A program made the position numbers and the translations under genes. Below are positions 36,301 to 42,041 of a stretch of 44,308 nucleotides of DNA, one piece after another (the first letter of the stretch is position 1; each line of letters opens with the position of its first letter). A model generated the notes under the pieces. That model did not search any database. It was not told where the DNA came from and saw nothing but the letters and a program-made list of their open reading frames with translations. The stretch is from Kiritimatiellia bacterium (GTDB taxonomy: Bacteria; Verrucomicrobiota; Kiritimatiellia; RFP12; UBA1067), in contig JAFSTA010000199.1 of the NCBI GenBank assembly GCA_017450695.1, positions 1 to 44,308 of the forward strand. Reading direction: 5' to 3'.

Positions 36301-39300
36301 CGGAATTCAACTCGCACCAGCCGTAGCCGCATTCCGCAAAGATGCAATTCCGATAAACCGGGTTGCCATTCCAATTTGACCAGTAGCACACGCCTACGCT
36401 GTTCTGAAAGAAAATGCAATTGACGTATTCGTTCTTCGAGCCACGGTACGGAGCTGTCGCCCACCCCGTGTCGCTAATTATGGTATTCTTGACAGAAATC
36501 GTTCCGCCCCAATTCCAAATGCCATCATAGAGCGCATAACCTACAAAACAGCAATCCATGTTCAAAGCGCCGGAACCGCTTGTTTCAAGTATGCCCGTTT
36601 CGTTGCTCGGAGCAGCATACATGGCCTTGCAGTATTTCAGATTGGCCGTTCCGCTGACGTAGATGTATCGCCAATCTCCCCCGGCGGGTCTCGTCTTCTC
36701 GCCATCGCCGTTGGTATCTCCACCAAATTCATCATCCTTGATGGACGTGAATACGATGGGCTGCGCCCGCGTACCGATGGCGCTCAGCGTCGCACCGCTG
36801 TTAACGGTGAGTGCCTTGTTTTCCGCGAACTTCACGACCGCACCAGGCTCGATGGTAAGTGTCACGCCCGACGCGACAGTTACATCTCCCGTCACGCAAT
36901 AGACATTGTAGCCCCGCCATACCTCGTTCCGTGAAATCGTGCCTCTAAGCGTGACCGTGGGATCGGGATGATAACGGTACTGCGTGGCATCGTTTCCGCT
37001 TACGCCATTGAGTACATACATATCCGCAACAGGCATCGAGAGATTACCGTCCTGCAGCGTGTCGCCGCCCACCGTATCGTCACTGGCGTGTGTGAAGATC
37101 ACGCCGTCCGCAATACATTGACCACCAGCTTCACACACAATCCCCGAACCGTCCATGAACTTGACTATCGTCCCCGGCGCGATAGTGAGCGTAGTGCCGT
37201 TCTTCACCGTGACCGTATCGGTAACGAGATGTGTTATGTCAGCCGTCCACGTCTCATCTGCGACGATCATGCCATCGTGCAAAATGACATTGTCGTCCAG
37301 CACCGCGAAACGCGCCGTCAGCGTTTCGTCTCCCGCCGCATGCGTGAAGCGATAGAGGCCTGGCGTTTCGGGGCGGGTCCAAGAGAGACTTCCGCTATCG
37401 ACAGCATTCGAGAGCAATCGAGTGCCATCGACAGCAACTTCGCAACTCACGGCGTTGCCCCAGCGCGGCGAATAGGTGATAGGTTCCTGCTCCTTCGCGA
37501 TCAACGTGCCGCCGAGCCCGCGCGTCTCGATGAACGTACCCGCACTCGGAGTCGATTCACCGTTTTCGATCACGTCGCTCACGGAGATGCGTCCGTTGTA
37601 GATTCTTACGATAGCCGCGTCGTTCGCTAGCTTGACGCTCCGCGCCCGCGTGGCTGAAAGCGCAAACGCCTCCGTGCCATTTGGCGTATAGGTGGATTTG
37701 AGCGGGATTTCTATGTATTTCGTCCCCTCGCTCGTGCCCGTCCAAGAAAGTGTCCCGGAGGTTGAAGAGAATGGGAGGGACGCGCTTGTCGCGTCCGAAA
37801 CCGCCCAATCTATCGAAAACGGCGCGTTGCGCGTGCCGCTCACCGAAACGGGGATGCGCACGACGCCGCTTTCGATTGCGACAATGGCGTCGTGCAGTTC
37901 CACTTCGGGATACGGCCGTACGGCGGCGTCCGGCGTCACCCAATAGCCGTTGTCGCTCCACAGTCCGCCGTTGAGCGTGACGATCTCGTAGGAGTTCGTG
38001 GCGAAGTCGCCGTCGCGCAGGTTGGTGTCGCCGCCGTAGGAATCGTTGCCGATGGAGGCGAAGAACACGTCCGCGCCTTCCGCGCCGTTGATCTGCACCT
38101 TGCCGCCGGACAGCACCTTGATTCCCGCCATTTCGCAGAACTTCACGATCGTGCCCTCGGTGATCGTGAGCGTCACGCCGTCCGGCACCGTCACCCAGTT
38201 GCGCACGACGTGGGCCTTATCGCTCGTCCATGTCGTATTCGATTGCAATCGACCGCCTTCGATTGCAGTCGTTTGCGAATCGAGCTTCAATATCGCCGCC
38301 GTGTTCGTGCCGCTTGTGAGCGTCTGCCAGCCCGTCGAAAGCGAGGCCGTGTTCCACGCGCTCGCCGTGCCGCCGGCGGGATCGCCCTTGTATTCCGTGT
38401 TGCTCACGAGAGCGTGACCGACCGTCCCCTCCGCGCGCAGCTCCAGCCGTCGCCCGGCACTCGCCGCGCTCGTGGAATACTCCAATGAAGCCACGTCAAT
38501 ACCGCCCTTGAACACTTTCACTTCGCACGTCTCGTTGGCGCGTGTCACGCTCCGCGCCAGCGTTAAACGGAGCGTGAACGTTTCCACGCCGCTCGGCACG
38601 TAGGTGGATTTGAGCGGGATTTCAATGTATTTCGTACCCTCATCGGAACCCGTCCAGGAGAGCGTACCGGAGGTTGCGGTCGCCAGAGGGGACGCCCCTT
38701 CCAACGCCCAGTCAATCGAGAACGGCGCATTGCGTGTGCCGCTCACCGTCACAGGCACACGAGCGACGCCATCAGAAATGCTCGCCAGCGAATCGTGAAG
38801 TGTCACTTCGGGATAGCCGCGTAGCTGCGCGTCCGGCGTCACCCAATAGCCGTTGTCGCTCCAGAGTCCGCCGTTGAGCGTGACGATTTCGTAGGAGTTC
38901 GTGGCGAAGTCGCCGTCGCGCAGGTTCGTGTCGCCGCCGTAAGTGTCGTTGCCGATGGAGGCGAATACCACATCCGCGCCTTCCGCGCCATTGATCTCAA
39001 CCCTGCCGCCGGACAGCACCTTGATGCCCGTCCCCTCGCAGAACTTCACAATCGCGCCTTGGCTGATCGTGAGCGTCACGCCGTCCGGCACCGTCACCCA
39101 GTTGCGCACCACGTGGGTTTTCGAGTTGTCCCAGGTGGTGTTCGATTGCAGTCGACCGCCTTCGATTGCTGTCGATTGCGGATCGAGCTTGAGAATCGCC
39201 GCCGTGTTCGTTCCGCTCGTGAACGTCTGCCAACCCGTCGCGAGTGAAGCCGTGTTCCATGCGCTCGCCGCGCCGCCGGCGGGATCGCCCTTGTACTCCG

Positions 39301-39487
39301 TGCCGTTCACGAGGGCGTGGCCGACAGTTCCTTCCTCGCGCAGCTCTAGATGCCGCCCGGCACTCGCCGCGCTCGTCGAATAGTCGAGCGTTGAGAGATC
39401 GATGTCGGCGTTGGCATTTAATGCGACTGCTATCGACAGCAATCGAATGCTTCCGATTGCTATCGCTCGAATGCTGTCGAATGCCAT
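30344..39487 (-). CDS. Giant secreted mosaic surface protein with lipase-like domain
   Basis: A 3,047-residue secreted protein; signal peptide residues 1-27 (cleaved near ANA-DI). Domains in order, with approximate residues: two near-identical 300-residue repeats (28-330, 328-633), a related third segment (633-830), a beta-helix ending in a choice-of-anchor-Q-like DPLFVD...GSPCVNAGD tail (830-1153), a CARDB domain (1157-1287), a TIG-like domain (1385-1483), and a second CARDB (1487-1580). Next come an alpha/beta-hydrolase insert (1697-2130, lipase-like, GHSHGAH with Ser1854), a DUF11-like domain (2425-2610, starting near CDPNA), an InlB-type repeat (2613-2686) and a Gly/Ala/Lys-rich beta tail. 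The C-terminus lacks an LPxTG or PEP-CTERM signal. Several dispersed repeats are embedded in frame. The ATG at 39487 lies 14 bases past the upstream stop codon; a TTG at 39520 is an alternative. Confidence 0.85.
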   Translation of the reverse strand: MAFDSIRAIAIGSIRLLSIAVALNANADIDLSTLDYSTSAASAGRHLELREEGTVGHALVNGTEYKGDPAGGAASAWNTASLATGWQTFTSGTNTAAILKLDPQSTAIEGGRLQSNTTWDNSKTHVVRNWVTVPDGVTLTISQGAIVKFCEGTGIKVLSGGRVEINGAEGADVVFASIGNDTYGGDTNLRDGDFATNSYEIVTLNGGLWSDNGYWVTPDAQLRGYPEVTLHDSLASISDGVARVPVTVSGTRNAPFSIDWALEGASPLATATSGTLSWTGSDEGTKYIEIPLKSTYVPSGVETFTLRLTLARSVTRANETCEVKVFKGGIDVASLEYSTSAASAGRRLELRAEGTVGHALVSNTEYKGDPAGGTASAWNTASLSTGWQTLTSGTNTAAILKLDSQTTAIEGGRLQSNTTWTSDKAHVVRNWVTVPDGVTLTITEGTIVKFCEMAGIKVLSGGKVQINGAEGADVFFASIGNDSYGGDTNLRDGDFATNSYEIVTLNGGLWSDNGYWVTPDAAVRPYPEVELHDAIVAIESGVVRIPVSVSGTRNAPFSIDWAVSDATSASLPFSSTSGTLSWTGTSEGTKYIEIPLKSTYTPNGTEAFALSATRARSVKLANDAAIVRIYNGRISVSDVIENGESTPSAGTFIETRGLGGTLIAKEQEPITYSPRWGNAVSCEVAVDGTRLLSNAVDSGSLSWTRPETPGLYRFTHAAGDETLTARFAVLDDNVILHDGMIVADETWTADITHLVTDTVTVKNGTTLTIAPGTIVKFMDGSGIVCEAGGQCIADGVIFTHASDDTVGGDTLQDGNLSMPVADMYVLNGVSGNDATQYRYHPDPTVTLRGTISRNEVWRGYNVYCVTGDVTVASGVTLTIEPGAVVKFAENKALTVNSGATLSAIGTRAQPIVFTSIKDDEFGGDTNGDGEKTRPAGGDWRYIYVSGTANLKYCKAMYAAPSNETGILETSGSGALNMDCCFVGYALYDGIWNWGGTISVKNTIISDTGWATAPYRGSKNEYVNCIFFQNSVGVCYWSNWNGNPVYRNCIFAECGYGWCELNSGTYGDPSSRFTTANCLFWNPVEIGSQSCGLVGSNGNIWGDPLFVDAENGDFRIQKGSPCVNAGDAANAPEYDYYGQPRDDGAPDIGIYEIVGGMSANDLAADAINCVPPVAGGSQLAATVGDTLTISYDVANVGKQAIDGSWRDKVSLVSADGGYSLDLGIIVQSASLAVGATNTFSALFTVPPEAEGTWRVQVGINVERDIYEGANVTNNIATSAGTVEISLPARAAADGFSGTSKKGMPASAKFALDGTEPMVARINAPAGTVVYLGSGFMPSASSYSARAVVGADGGLIGIPAGVTTAYLLVETTSASGAAFSMTLESAALAVQSVSPATLPYTGTTGLVIDGANFAEGCTVVVERAASAFGTGEPPVLQSSVVSPTRMTAQIDCSRLTAGATYDVKMVGADGATATLPAAVTVANIPAAPKLTATLDAPASVRRGRTLTVYIDYENTGNADMPAPVFELISQGQVFKIDGAVYTNSVKVMGLSAEAPVGTLRPGEPQRLAIPVTILAENVKWKLRSYHAAQEGAKSAKFSLRELYDDDWVLYHVADDDATVAKLRTVIGSTYAAFYTNLGTWLGTVEPQTTDYETLKSAFGRYQYLKAAGMLDAGDESHAETAENAEAGGTSSSDITGRGTIKLQGTKGDGGCGTHYLTCTKNSNAWKEYPRDGSVWKWCSACSRWALAVREENNIYSVCTGEAIDPNQVTYIICHGNDNNISTDWIVETAKALSGKGNVLAVNWGDGARVMFGVNPGTASKYFKGSAQNIPRTVNEAKRNLEKMGIVPSNTMLIGHSHGAHVAANIMTYWNGTGVFNRFIGLDTSTTDNGVHTFNTMPPSEWIRVIRLLCGQVEFYKSSFDMSLEETGEMYGHYNFALIRKGDFHEWYLGAMQLWGLSKNGELNRHSWAHQWFLKTIKQPLAYRNLGFNFTGYPGSWHSLAGNDMTMPGNSVFAGLIRDNVLEFLDCRELAGQRRTPWRYLSTAIADQTVSVDGKSLRALKQAWNITADVEVDATIPDKIDGGMELKVSIINLADNLSVDYSELFSNTREWHPLLCKEHGTVTAWLVDLQGLEDEGLPTSFSNITNLVDTLAQSGDPTKFYKKIGEVVCEYPRPCGNAQKESIKLDIPEDLFGADRPLAWKENEGDTEYEYRKVLMVLSAGNVVGFSSLSQLPRHDLYWTNNFIMQNVNAEPSGVHAIISKSVPKRKAASLKSARLLVAVPTHQLSENALKPGGVVTVYANSDGVWSINLDASESYTTDDEEDITVNRFELIDTAGKQGTVAMRMTDFGSGNDYQQLDFPWVTVHGQLPTTTDADGNLVCEGEQYTVQLTVASSGEEDDVTTCVLDVRYDPEHDDGEDEDDDSSKEPKSCDPNAVEGDEGVGEARLVKSGQELTYTIFFENKSDADAAAACVEVFNPLSDALDWSSLTMLDVGYNNNVDNGLSGLHEGWSEKQLEGTNTSVKTEFAVDEETGVAQWYLRIIDPNGDSEGWPTDMTGGFLPPNNDTHCGEGYVRYRIKVRDDAPANTIITNSATIIFDHYNDPIETDPAWWNTVAAMAQVKINVNGVTTNLTLIVGQPFGVLPTPKPRDGVVFGGWFTGPDGTGQRVTATSIVPAGLTGLYAYWIAIAPEYALHDAPVYGGLSSAYKGCTYNGYALDGDGVIAGTFSLAVKKPAKGKTTSAATLTFVPLSTGKKTKVTGTVNLVTGAGGGGLAGLTLGANAVGGTVAKVGTLEGGADAAKAKDAAALSVLSKFSGKSYVLALGPENADAFAQGGYSTLAVTMAAKGKAKVSGVLADGTKVTAAGMMTVGDAYCCVPVIYAKKSKFGFVAWFDRNSRQLVDVTALTPWKNTVKPAFTMAWEVQGIGAKGNVAAGTRTVELDDVKLSGLVPGAVAQTPFDIPLKVSGTKWDAGKAAKVAYKGGTVTVAGANVSGLKLTYTAKTGLFKGSFVVYAVKGGKLVKNKFSVFGAVTGGVGFGTAVLKGKGSVSLLVQ
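34432..34472. repeat. CTCTGCGG-type dispersed repeat inside the giant gene
   Basis: The sequence ggcgttctctgcggtctc followed by tgcgtgag matches the intergenic phrases at about 3500-3560 and in other gaps, but here it is in frame and encodes a SHAETAENAEAGG-type stretch just before the lipase-like domain. Confidence 0.6.
35185..35233. repeat. REP-like double hairpin inside the giant gene
   Basis: Outer arms GTAGAAC and GTTCTAC (7 bp) enclose GGGCG-GCT-CGCCC and GCGCT-GGC-AGCGC. The unit is read through in frame, encoding roughly ERAASAFGTGEPPVL in a TIG-like domain. Similar palindromes in non-coding DNA are at 41788-41813 and 42102-42126. Confidence 0.75.
35945..35999. repeat. Three consecutive REP-like hairpins inside the giant gene
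   Basis: GGTCGCAGC-AA-GCTGCGACC (35945-35964), CTCCCG-CAA-CGGGAG (35965-35979) and GGACGCAA-TTTA-TTGCGTCC (35980-35999) abut one another. On the coding strand they are read as the NCVPPVAGGSQLAATVG-type stretch at the start of a CARDB domain. Confidence 0.75.
37393..37436. repeat. 10-bp-period NNTCGANNGC array (giant gene)
   Basis: Units CTATCGACAGC, ATTCGAGAGC, AATCGAGTGC and CATCGACAGC in a 10-bp phase, within the giant gene near the RLLSNAVDSG segment. Confidence 0.75.
37778..37796. repeat. REP-like hairpin in the second 300-residue repeat
   Basis: GGACGCG-CTTGT-CGCGTCC, a 7-bp stem. The equivalent position of the first repeat copy has a different, shorter insert, so the flanking protein sequences (NAPFSIDWA and TSGTLSWTG) are identical but the middles differ (10 versus 13 residues). 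Confidence 0.7.
38237..38284. repeat. 10-bp-period array in copy 2 of the duplication
   Basis: ATTCGATTGC, AATCGACCGC, CTTCGATTGC and AGTCGTTTGC in phase. It is the counterpart of 39141-39188 in copy 1 and encodes part of the TAIEGGRLQSNTTW stretch. Confidence 0.75.
39141..39188. repeat. 10-bp-period array in copy 1 of the duplication
   Basis: GTTCGATTGC, AGTCGACCGC, CTTCGATTGC and TGTCGATTGC in phase, followed by GGATCGAGC. It encodes the PQSTAIEGGRLQSNTTW-type stretch. Confidence 0.75.
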
Positions 39488-39500
39488 CGAGTGCTGTCGG
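39423..39500. repeat. 10-bp-period array encoding the giant protein's signal peptide
   Basis: Units such as TATCGACAGC, AATCGAATGC, TTCCGATTGC, TGTCGAATGC and CATCGAGTGC in phase. The ATG of the giant gene is inside this array, so the signal peptide is translated from it. Confidence 0.8.
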
Positions 39501-40334
39501 TCATTTCCGTTCCTCAGCAATGTTCCGAGTGCCCTTACATGCCGGATAGTTTGTACATCCCCAGAAATCGCCTGTCTTGCCGTGCCTCACGCGCATTACG
39601 CCGCCGCACACGGGGCAAGGCGGGGCGTCTTCGTTCACGGTTTGGCGCTGGTTACGCTTCTCCTCCACACGCGCCGCCGTCATGCGCTCGGAGAATCCGC
39701 CCTCCTTCACGAACTCGTCGCCGTGCTGTTGGAGGAGCTTATCCAGCATATGGAGGGCTCGTCCAATGAGAATGAGCATCGCATTGGCGAAGACGATGCC
39801 GGATTCTGTTGTCGATTGCTTTCGATTGCAATCGATAGCGCCCGATTCTCGATGGCAATCGATAGCTGTCGATGGCTCTCGATTGCTACCGAACCATTTC
39901 TCAAACTTCGCACGCTGGGTGATGATGTGCCGCGAGAGGTCGTAGTTTATGTCGTCGCCGTAGTCTGCCGCGTCAAAGCGAACTGCGTACACCGCCTGTG
40001 CCTCGGCTGAACGCTGCGGCCACGGCGGCAGGTTCTTGTCAAGAAGCCATGTGAGGTAGTCGTCGCGCAGCTCGCAGAGACTCGCCTTGACGACGTCGAT
40101 AAGCTTCAGCGTCATCTGCATCGAAGTCGCCTGGCGTTCGCTGCCTTCGGTGAGGTTCTTCACGCCCGAGCGTGCCGCCTGGGCCATCTGGTCGAACTGG
40201 CGTCCGCAAGGGGCGTCCGCGAGCGTGAGAAACCGGCGGCAGAACACGAGCGTTTCCAGCTGGACAATGTTCATCAAGATGTAAACGTCAAGCCGCTTGT
40301 AGCCAGTTGAATTCTTAAAAAGTTGCGTAGCCAT
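39501..40334 (-). CDS. Four-helix-bundle suffix protein with C-terminal topoisomerase-type zinc finger
   Basis: A 277-residue protein. Residues 1-100 are a four-helix bundle of the TIGR02436/TIGR04258 kind (LFKNSTGYKRLDVY start, VKNLTEGSERQATSMQM, ELRDDYLTWL), related in fold to Avd accessory proteins of diversity-generating retroelements and to 23S intervening-sequence proteins. The C-terminal CPVCGG...FWGCTNYPACKG finger (about 243-268) is the zf-C4_Topoisom type and suggests DNA or RNA binding. Between them, residues about 148-176 (STAIDCHRESGAIDCNRK) are encoded by the array at 39808-39892 and are probably an insertion. It lies downstream of the SUMF1-fold gene and upstream of the giant gene. 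Confidence 0.82.
   Translation of the reverse strand: MATQLFKNSTGYKRLDVYILMNIVQLETLVFCRRFLTLADAPCGRQFDQMAQAARSGVKNLTEGSERQATSMQMTLKLIDVVKASLCELRDDYLTWLLDKNLPPWPQRSAEAQAVYAVRFDAADYGDDINYDLSRHIITQRAKFEKWFGSNREPSTAIDCHRESGAIDCNRKQSTTESGIVFANAMLILIGRALHMLDKLLQQHGDEFVKEGGFSERMTAARVEEKRNQRQTVNEDAPPCPVCGGVMRVRHGKTGDFWGCTNYPACKGTRNIAEERK
39808..39892. repeat. 10-bp-period NNTCGANNGC array inside the four-helix-bundle gene
   Basis: Units TGTCGATTGC, TTTCGATTGC, AATCGATAGC, then AATCGATAGC, TGTCGATGGC and TCTCGATTGC with one 17-base irregularity in the middle. The longest array in the window, it is translated in frame as a low-complexity insert between two conserved domains. Confidence 0.85.
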
Positions 40335-40363
40335 TAGATCGCCTTTCGCTTGTGGTTGTTTGT

Positions 40364-40411
40364 CTTTCGATTGCTGTCGGTTGCTGTCGATGGCAATCGA
40401 TTGCTATCGCA
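40364..40411. repeat. 10-bp-period array upstream of the four-helix-bundle gene
   Basis: TTTCGATTGC, TGTCGGTTGC, TGTCGATGGC, AATCGATTGC and TATCGC in phase. It lies in the 136-bp gap between the SUMF1-fold gene and the four-helix-bundle gene. Confidence 0.8.
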
Positions 40412-40470
40412 TTTCATCCGAGCCATGCGGTCTGCTTGCTCTTCCCGTCTTACTTGAGGACTCAGGAGAA

Positions 40471-41706
40471 TCATTGTCCTGCGGAACAAGCGAGGCGGAA
40501 GCCGCTTAAGCCGGGCCCATAGTCGTTACAACGATACGCAGAACGGCAGCACTCGGCGCCTTCGTGCCAAGTTCCGCCACGTGTCACACGCCAAGAACCA
40601 GAGACTGGACCAATTGGGTCTGTTACATTCGATGAACCCAGATTATCCTGATACCAATCAAGGCAGTGTTCCGCCACGTTACCATGCATGTCATAGAGTC
40701 CCCAGGCATTCGGCGCGTATGAGCCGACTTTTGTGTGGTAGGAAGAATAGCCACCCATACCATCGCTCATGTTGTAGGAATACCGCCCCACCTCGGCCAT
40801 CGCCGCATCCTGGTCGGTGTTTCCCAAGTCTTTTCCATTGTTGAGGGCCGTGGTCGTCCCGGCGCGACAGGCGTATTCCCACTGCGCCTCGGTGGGGAGG
40901 TCGAGGTTTAGCGAGGTGCGAGCGCGTACTTTGCCGAGGAAGGAATCGGCGTCAACCTGACCGTGGCTCGGCCAGTTCGCACCAACGTATGACCCGCGGA
41001 TGTCGGTGTCGAAAACAGCATCCACGGGGCGCGTGTCGCCACGATACCTCGATGGCGTTCCGCCCGTGACGAGTTGCCACTGCTTCTGCGTCGTCTCGAA
41101 GACGGCCATGTAGAAGGGCTTGGAGATCGTCACGGAGTGCTGCGTCTCTCCTCTCGACTGCCGCCCCAGCTCCGTGGAAGGGCTACCCATCGTGAACGTG
41201 CCGGGCAGGATGAGCCGCAGCCACAGTTCCGTGGTTCGGCACGTGTCGCTCGTGAGGTCAGGCCCGGCCGCCGAGAAGCGGACGGGGTAGCTCGCCGCGT
41301 CCGCGCCGCCCGAGAGGTCGATCACGATGAAGGGCGCAACCCCACGGATCGCCGTCATCTTCACGGAGAAACTGGGGGTGTGATAATTCGGCATATCCTT
41401 CGCGGCGTTCCACGTCATGCGGTGCGTGCCCGCCTTTACCGTGCCGTTCGCGCCCTCGCCCGTCAGCGTGCGCATCTGGAGGCGCGCCCCCGTGTCGTTG
41501 TCGGTTCCCTCTGGGAACACATAGACATCCGCGTTCGCGTCATCACACACCACGGTGTAGTCGATATCGACTAGGCCGTTCCACGGGTAGCGTTGGACGG
41601 CCTTCACGTCCGTCACGCTCACCGCCGCGTTTACGGACGGGACAAGTCCCGTCCCTCCCAGAATCACCGCCAGAGCGGACACCAGCATCATTCGTTTCAT
41701 GCTCAT
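40471..41706 (-). CDS. Secreted SUMF1/FGE-fold protein without the catalytic cysteine pair
   Basis: A 411-residue protein with a signal peptide (MSMKRMMLVSALAVILGGTG, cleaved near VNA-AV). An N-terminal beta domain (VTDVKAVQRYPWNGLVDIDYT) spans about 30-135. A formylglycine-generating-enzyme-type domain (SUMF1, PF03781) spans about 155-411, with FTMGSPSTELGR, LPTEAQWEYACRAGT, GLYDMHGNVAEHCLDWY and RVTRGGTWHEGAECCRSAYR. Sulfatase-activating FGE uses two cysteines in the RGGSFxC...YC motif; here the first is replaced, so sulfatase activation is unlikely. Such C-termini are also target domains of diversity-generating retroelements. AAGGA lies eight bases before the ATG. Confidence 0.85.
   Translation of the reverse strand: MSMKRMMLVSALAVILGGTGLVPSVNAAVSVTDVKAVQRYPWNGLVDIDYTVVCDDANADVYVFPEGTDNDTGARLQMRTLTGEGANGTVKAGTHRMTWNAAKDMPNYHTPSFSVKMTAIRGVAPFIVIDLSGGADAASYPVRFSAAGPDLTSDTCRTTELWLRLILPGTFTMGSPSTELGRQSRGETQHSVTISKPFYMAVFETTQKQWQLVTGGTPSRYRGDTRPVDAVFDTDIRGSYVGANWPSHGQVDADSFLGKVRARTSLNLDLPTEAQWEYACRAGTTTALNNGKDLGNTDQDAAMAEVGRYSYNMSDGMGGYSSYHTKVGSYAPNAWGLYDMHGNVAEHCLDWYQDNLGSSNVTDPIGPVSGSWRVTRGGTWHEGAECCRSAYRCNDYGPGLSGFRLACSAGQ
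41635..41654. repeat. REP-like hairpin inside the SUMF1-fold signal peptide
   Basis: GGACGGGAC-AA-GTCCCGTCC, a 9-bp stem, read in frame as part of the GLVPSVNA end of the signal peptide. It is of the same type as 1084-1103 and 35980-35999. Confidence 0.7.
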
Positions 41707-41787
41707 CCTCGTTTTCCTTTCCTTCCTCGTTTTCAAATCGTCATTCTGCATACGGCGGCTGGGGAAAGCCGCCATCCCATTCCCTCG

Positions 41788-41813
41788 CAAACGGGCTGGC
41801 AGCCCGTTCTACT
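41788..41813. repeat. Palindrome AACGGGCTG/CAGCCCGTT, possible terminator
   Basis: AACGGGCTG-G-CAGCCCGTT followed by CTACT. The same palindrome with GTAGAAC and CCAGCCCG is at 42102-42126. On the plus strand it is followed by A-rich sequence; on the minus strand no U-run follows. Confidence 0.55.
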
Positions 41814-42036
41814 AAAAACCTCCTCCGATGCATCAGATGAGGTGCTTAGGATACCTTGGATGAAACATCAAAGGAGGTGAGACTGCACGTGACAAGGCAG
41901 TACCTCTTTCATGCGTCACCCAGATGATAAGTGTCCTAAGCTTCCATCTGACGCAAACCCAAACGCAGGATACTCTCGGATTGAGACCTACCCACGCGGG
42001 CAATCTATGGCGAACGACGGCTTCCCGTCGAACACA
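41814..42036 (-). ncRNA. Candidate structured RNA or 5' leader of the SUMF1-fold gene
   Basis: Strong long-range pairing: TGCGTCAGATG (41945-41955 on the minus strand) pairs with CATCTGATGCA (41829-41839), 11 bp with one G-U. GCTTAGGA (41934-41941) pairs with TCCTAAGC (41844-41851), 8 bp. The interior holds a hairpin from 41866 to 41913 and GGGTGA/TCATCC (41916-41921 with 41858-41863). TGCGTCA can instead pair with TGACGCA locally, which excludes the long helix. CGACGG-GAAG-CCGTCG (42015-42030) forms a further hairpin. I do not recognise an Rfam family. The strand is inferred from the promoter at 42042-42071 and from two G-U pairs; one other pair favours the opposite strand. Confidence 0.45.
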
Positions 42037-42041
42037 AGAGA

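Noticed and set aside
41871-41880. AAGGAGGTGA, a near-perfect Shine-Dalgarno sequence
   Set aside because: It is part of the structured RNA candidate; any downstream frame is only about a dozen codons and looks arbitrary.
42024-42032. TTCGACGGG (minus strand), reminiscent of the tmRNA 5' domain
   Set aside because: The rest of tmRNA (tRNA-like 3' end, tag reading frame) is absent and these bases form a simple hairpin.
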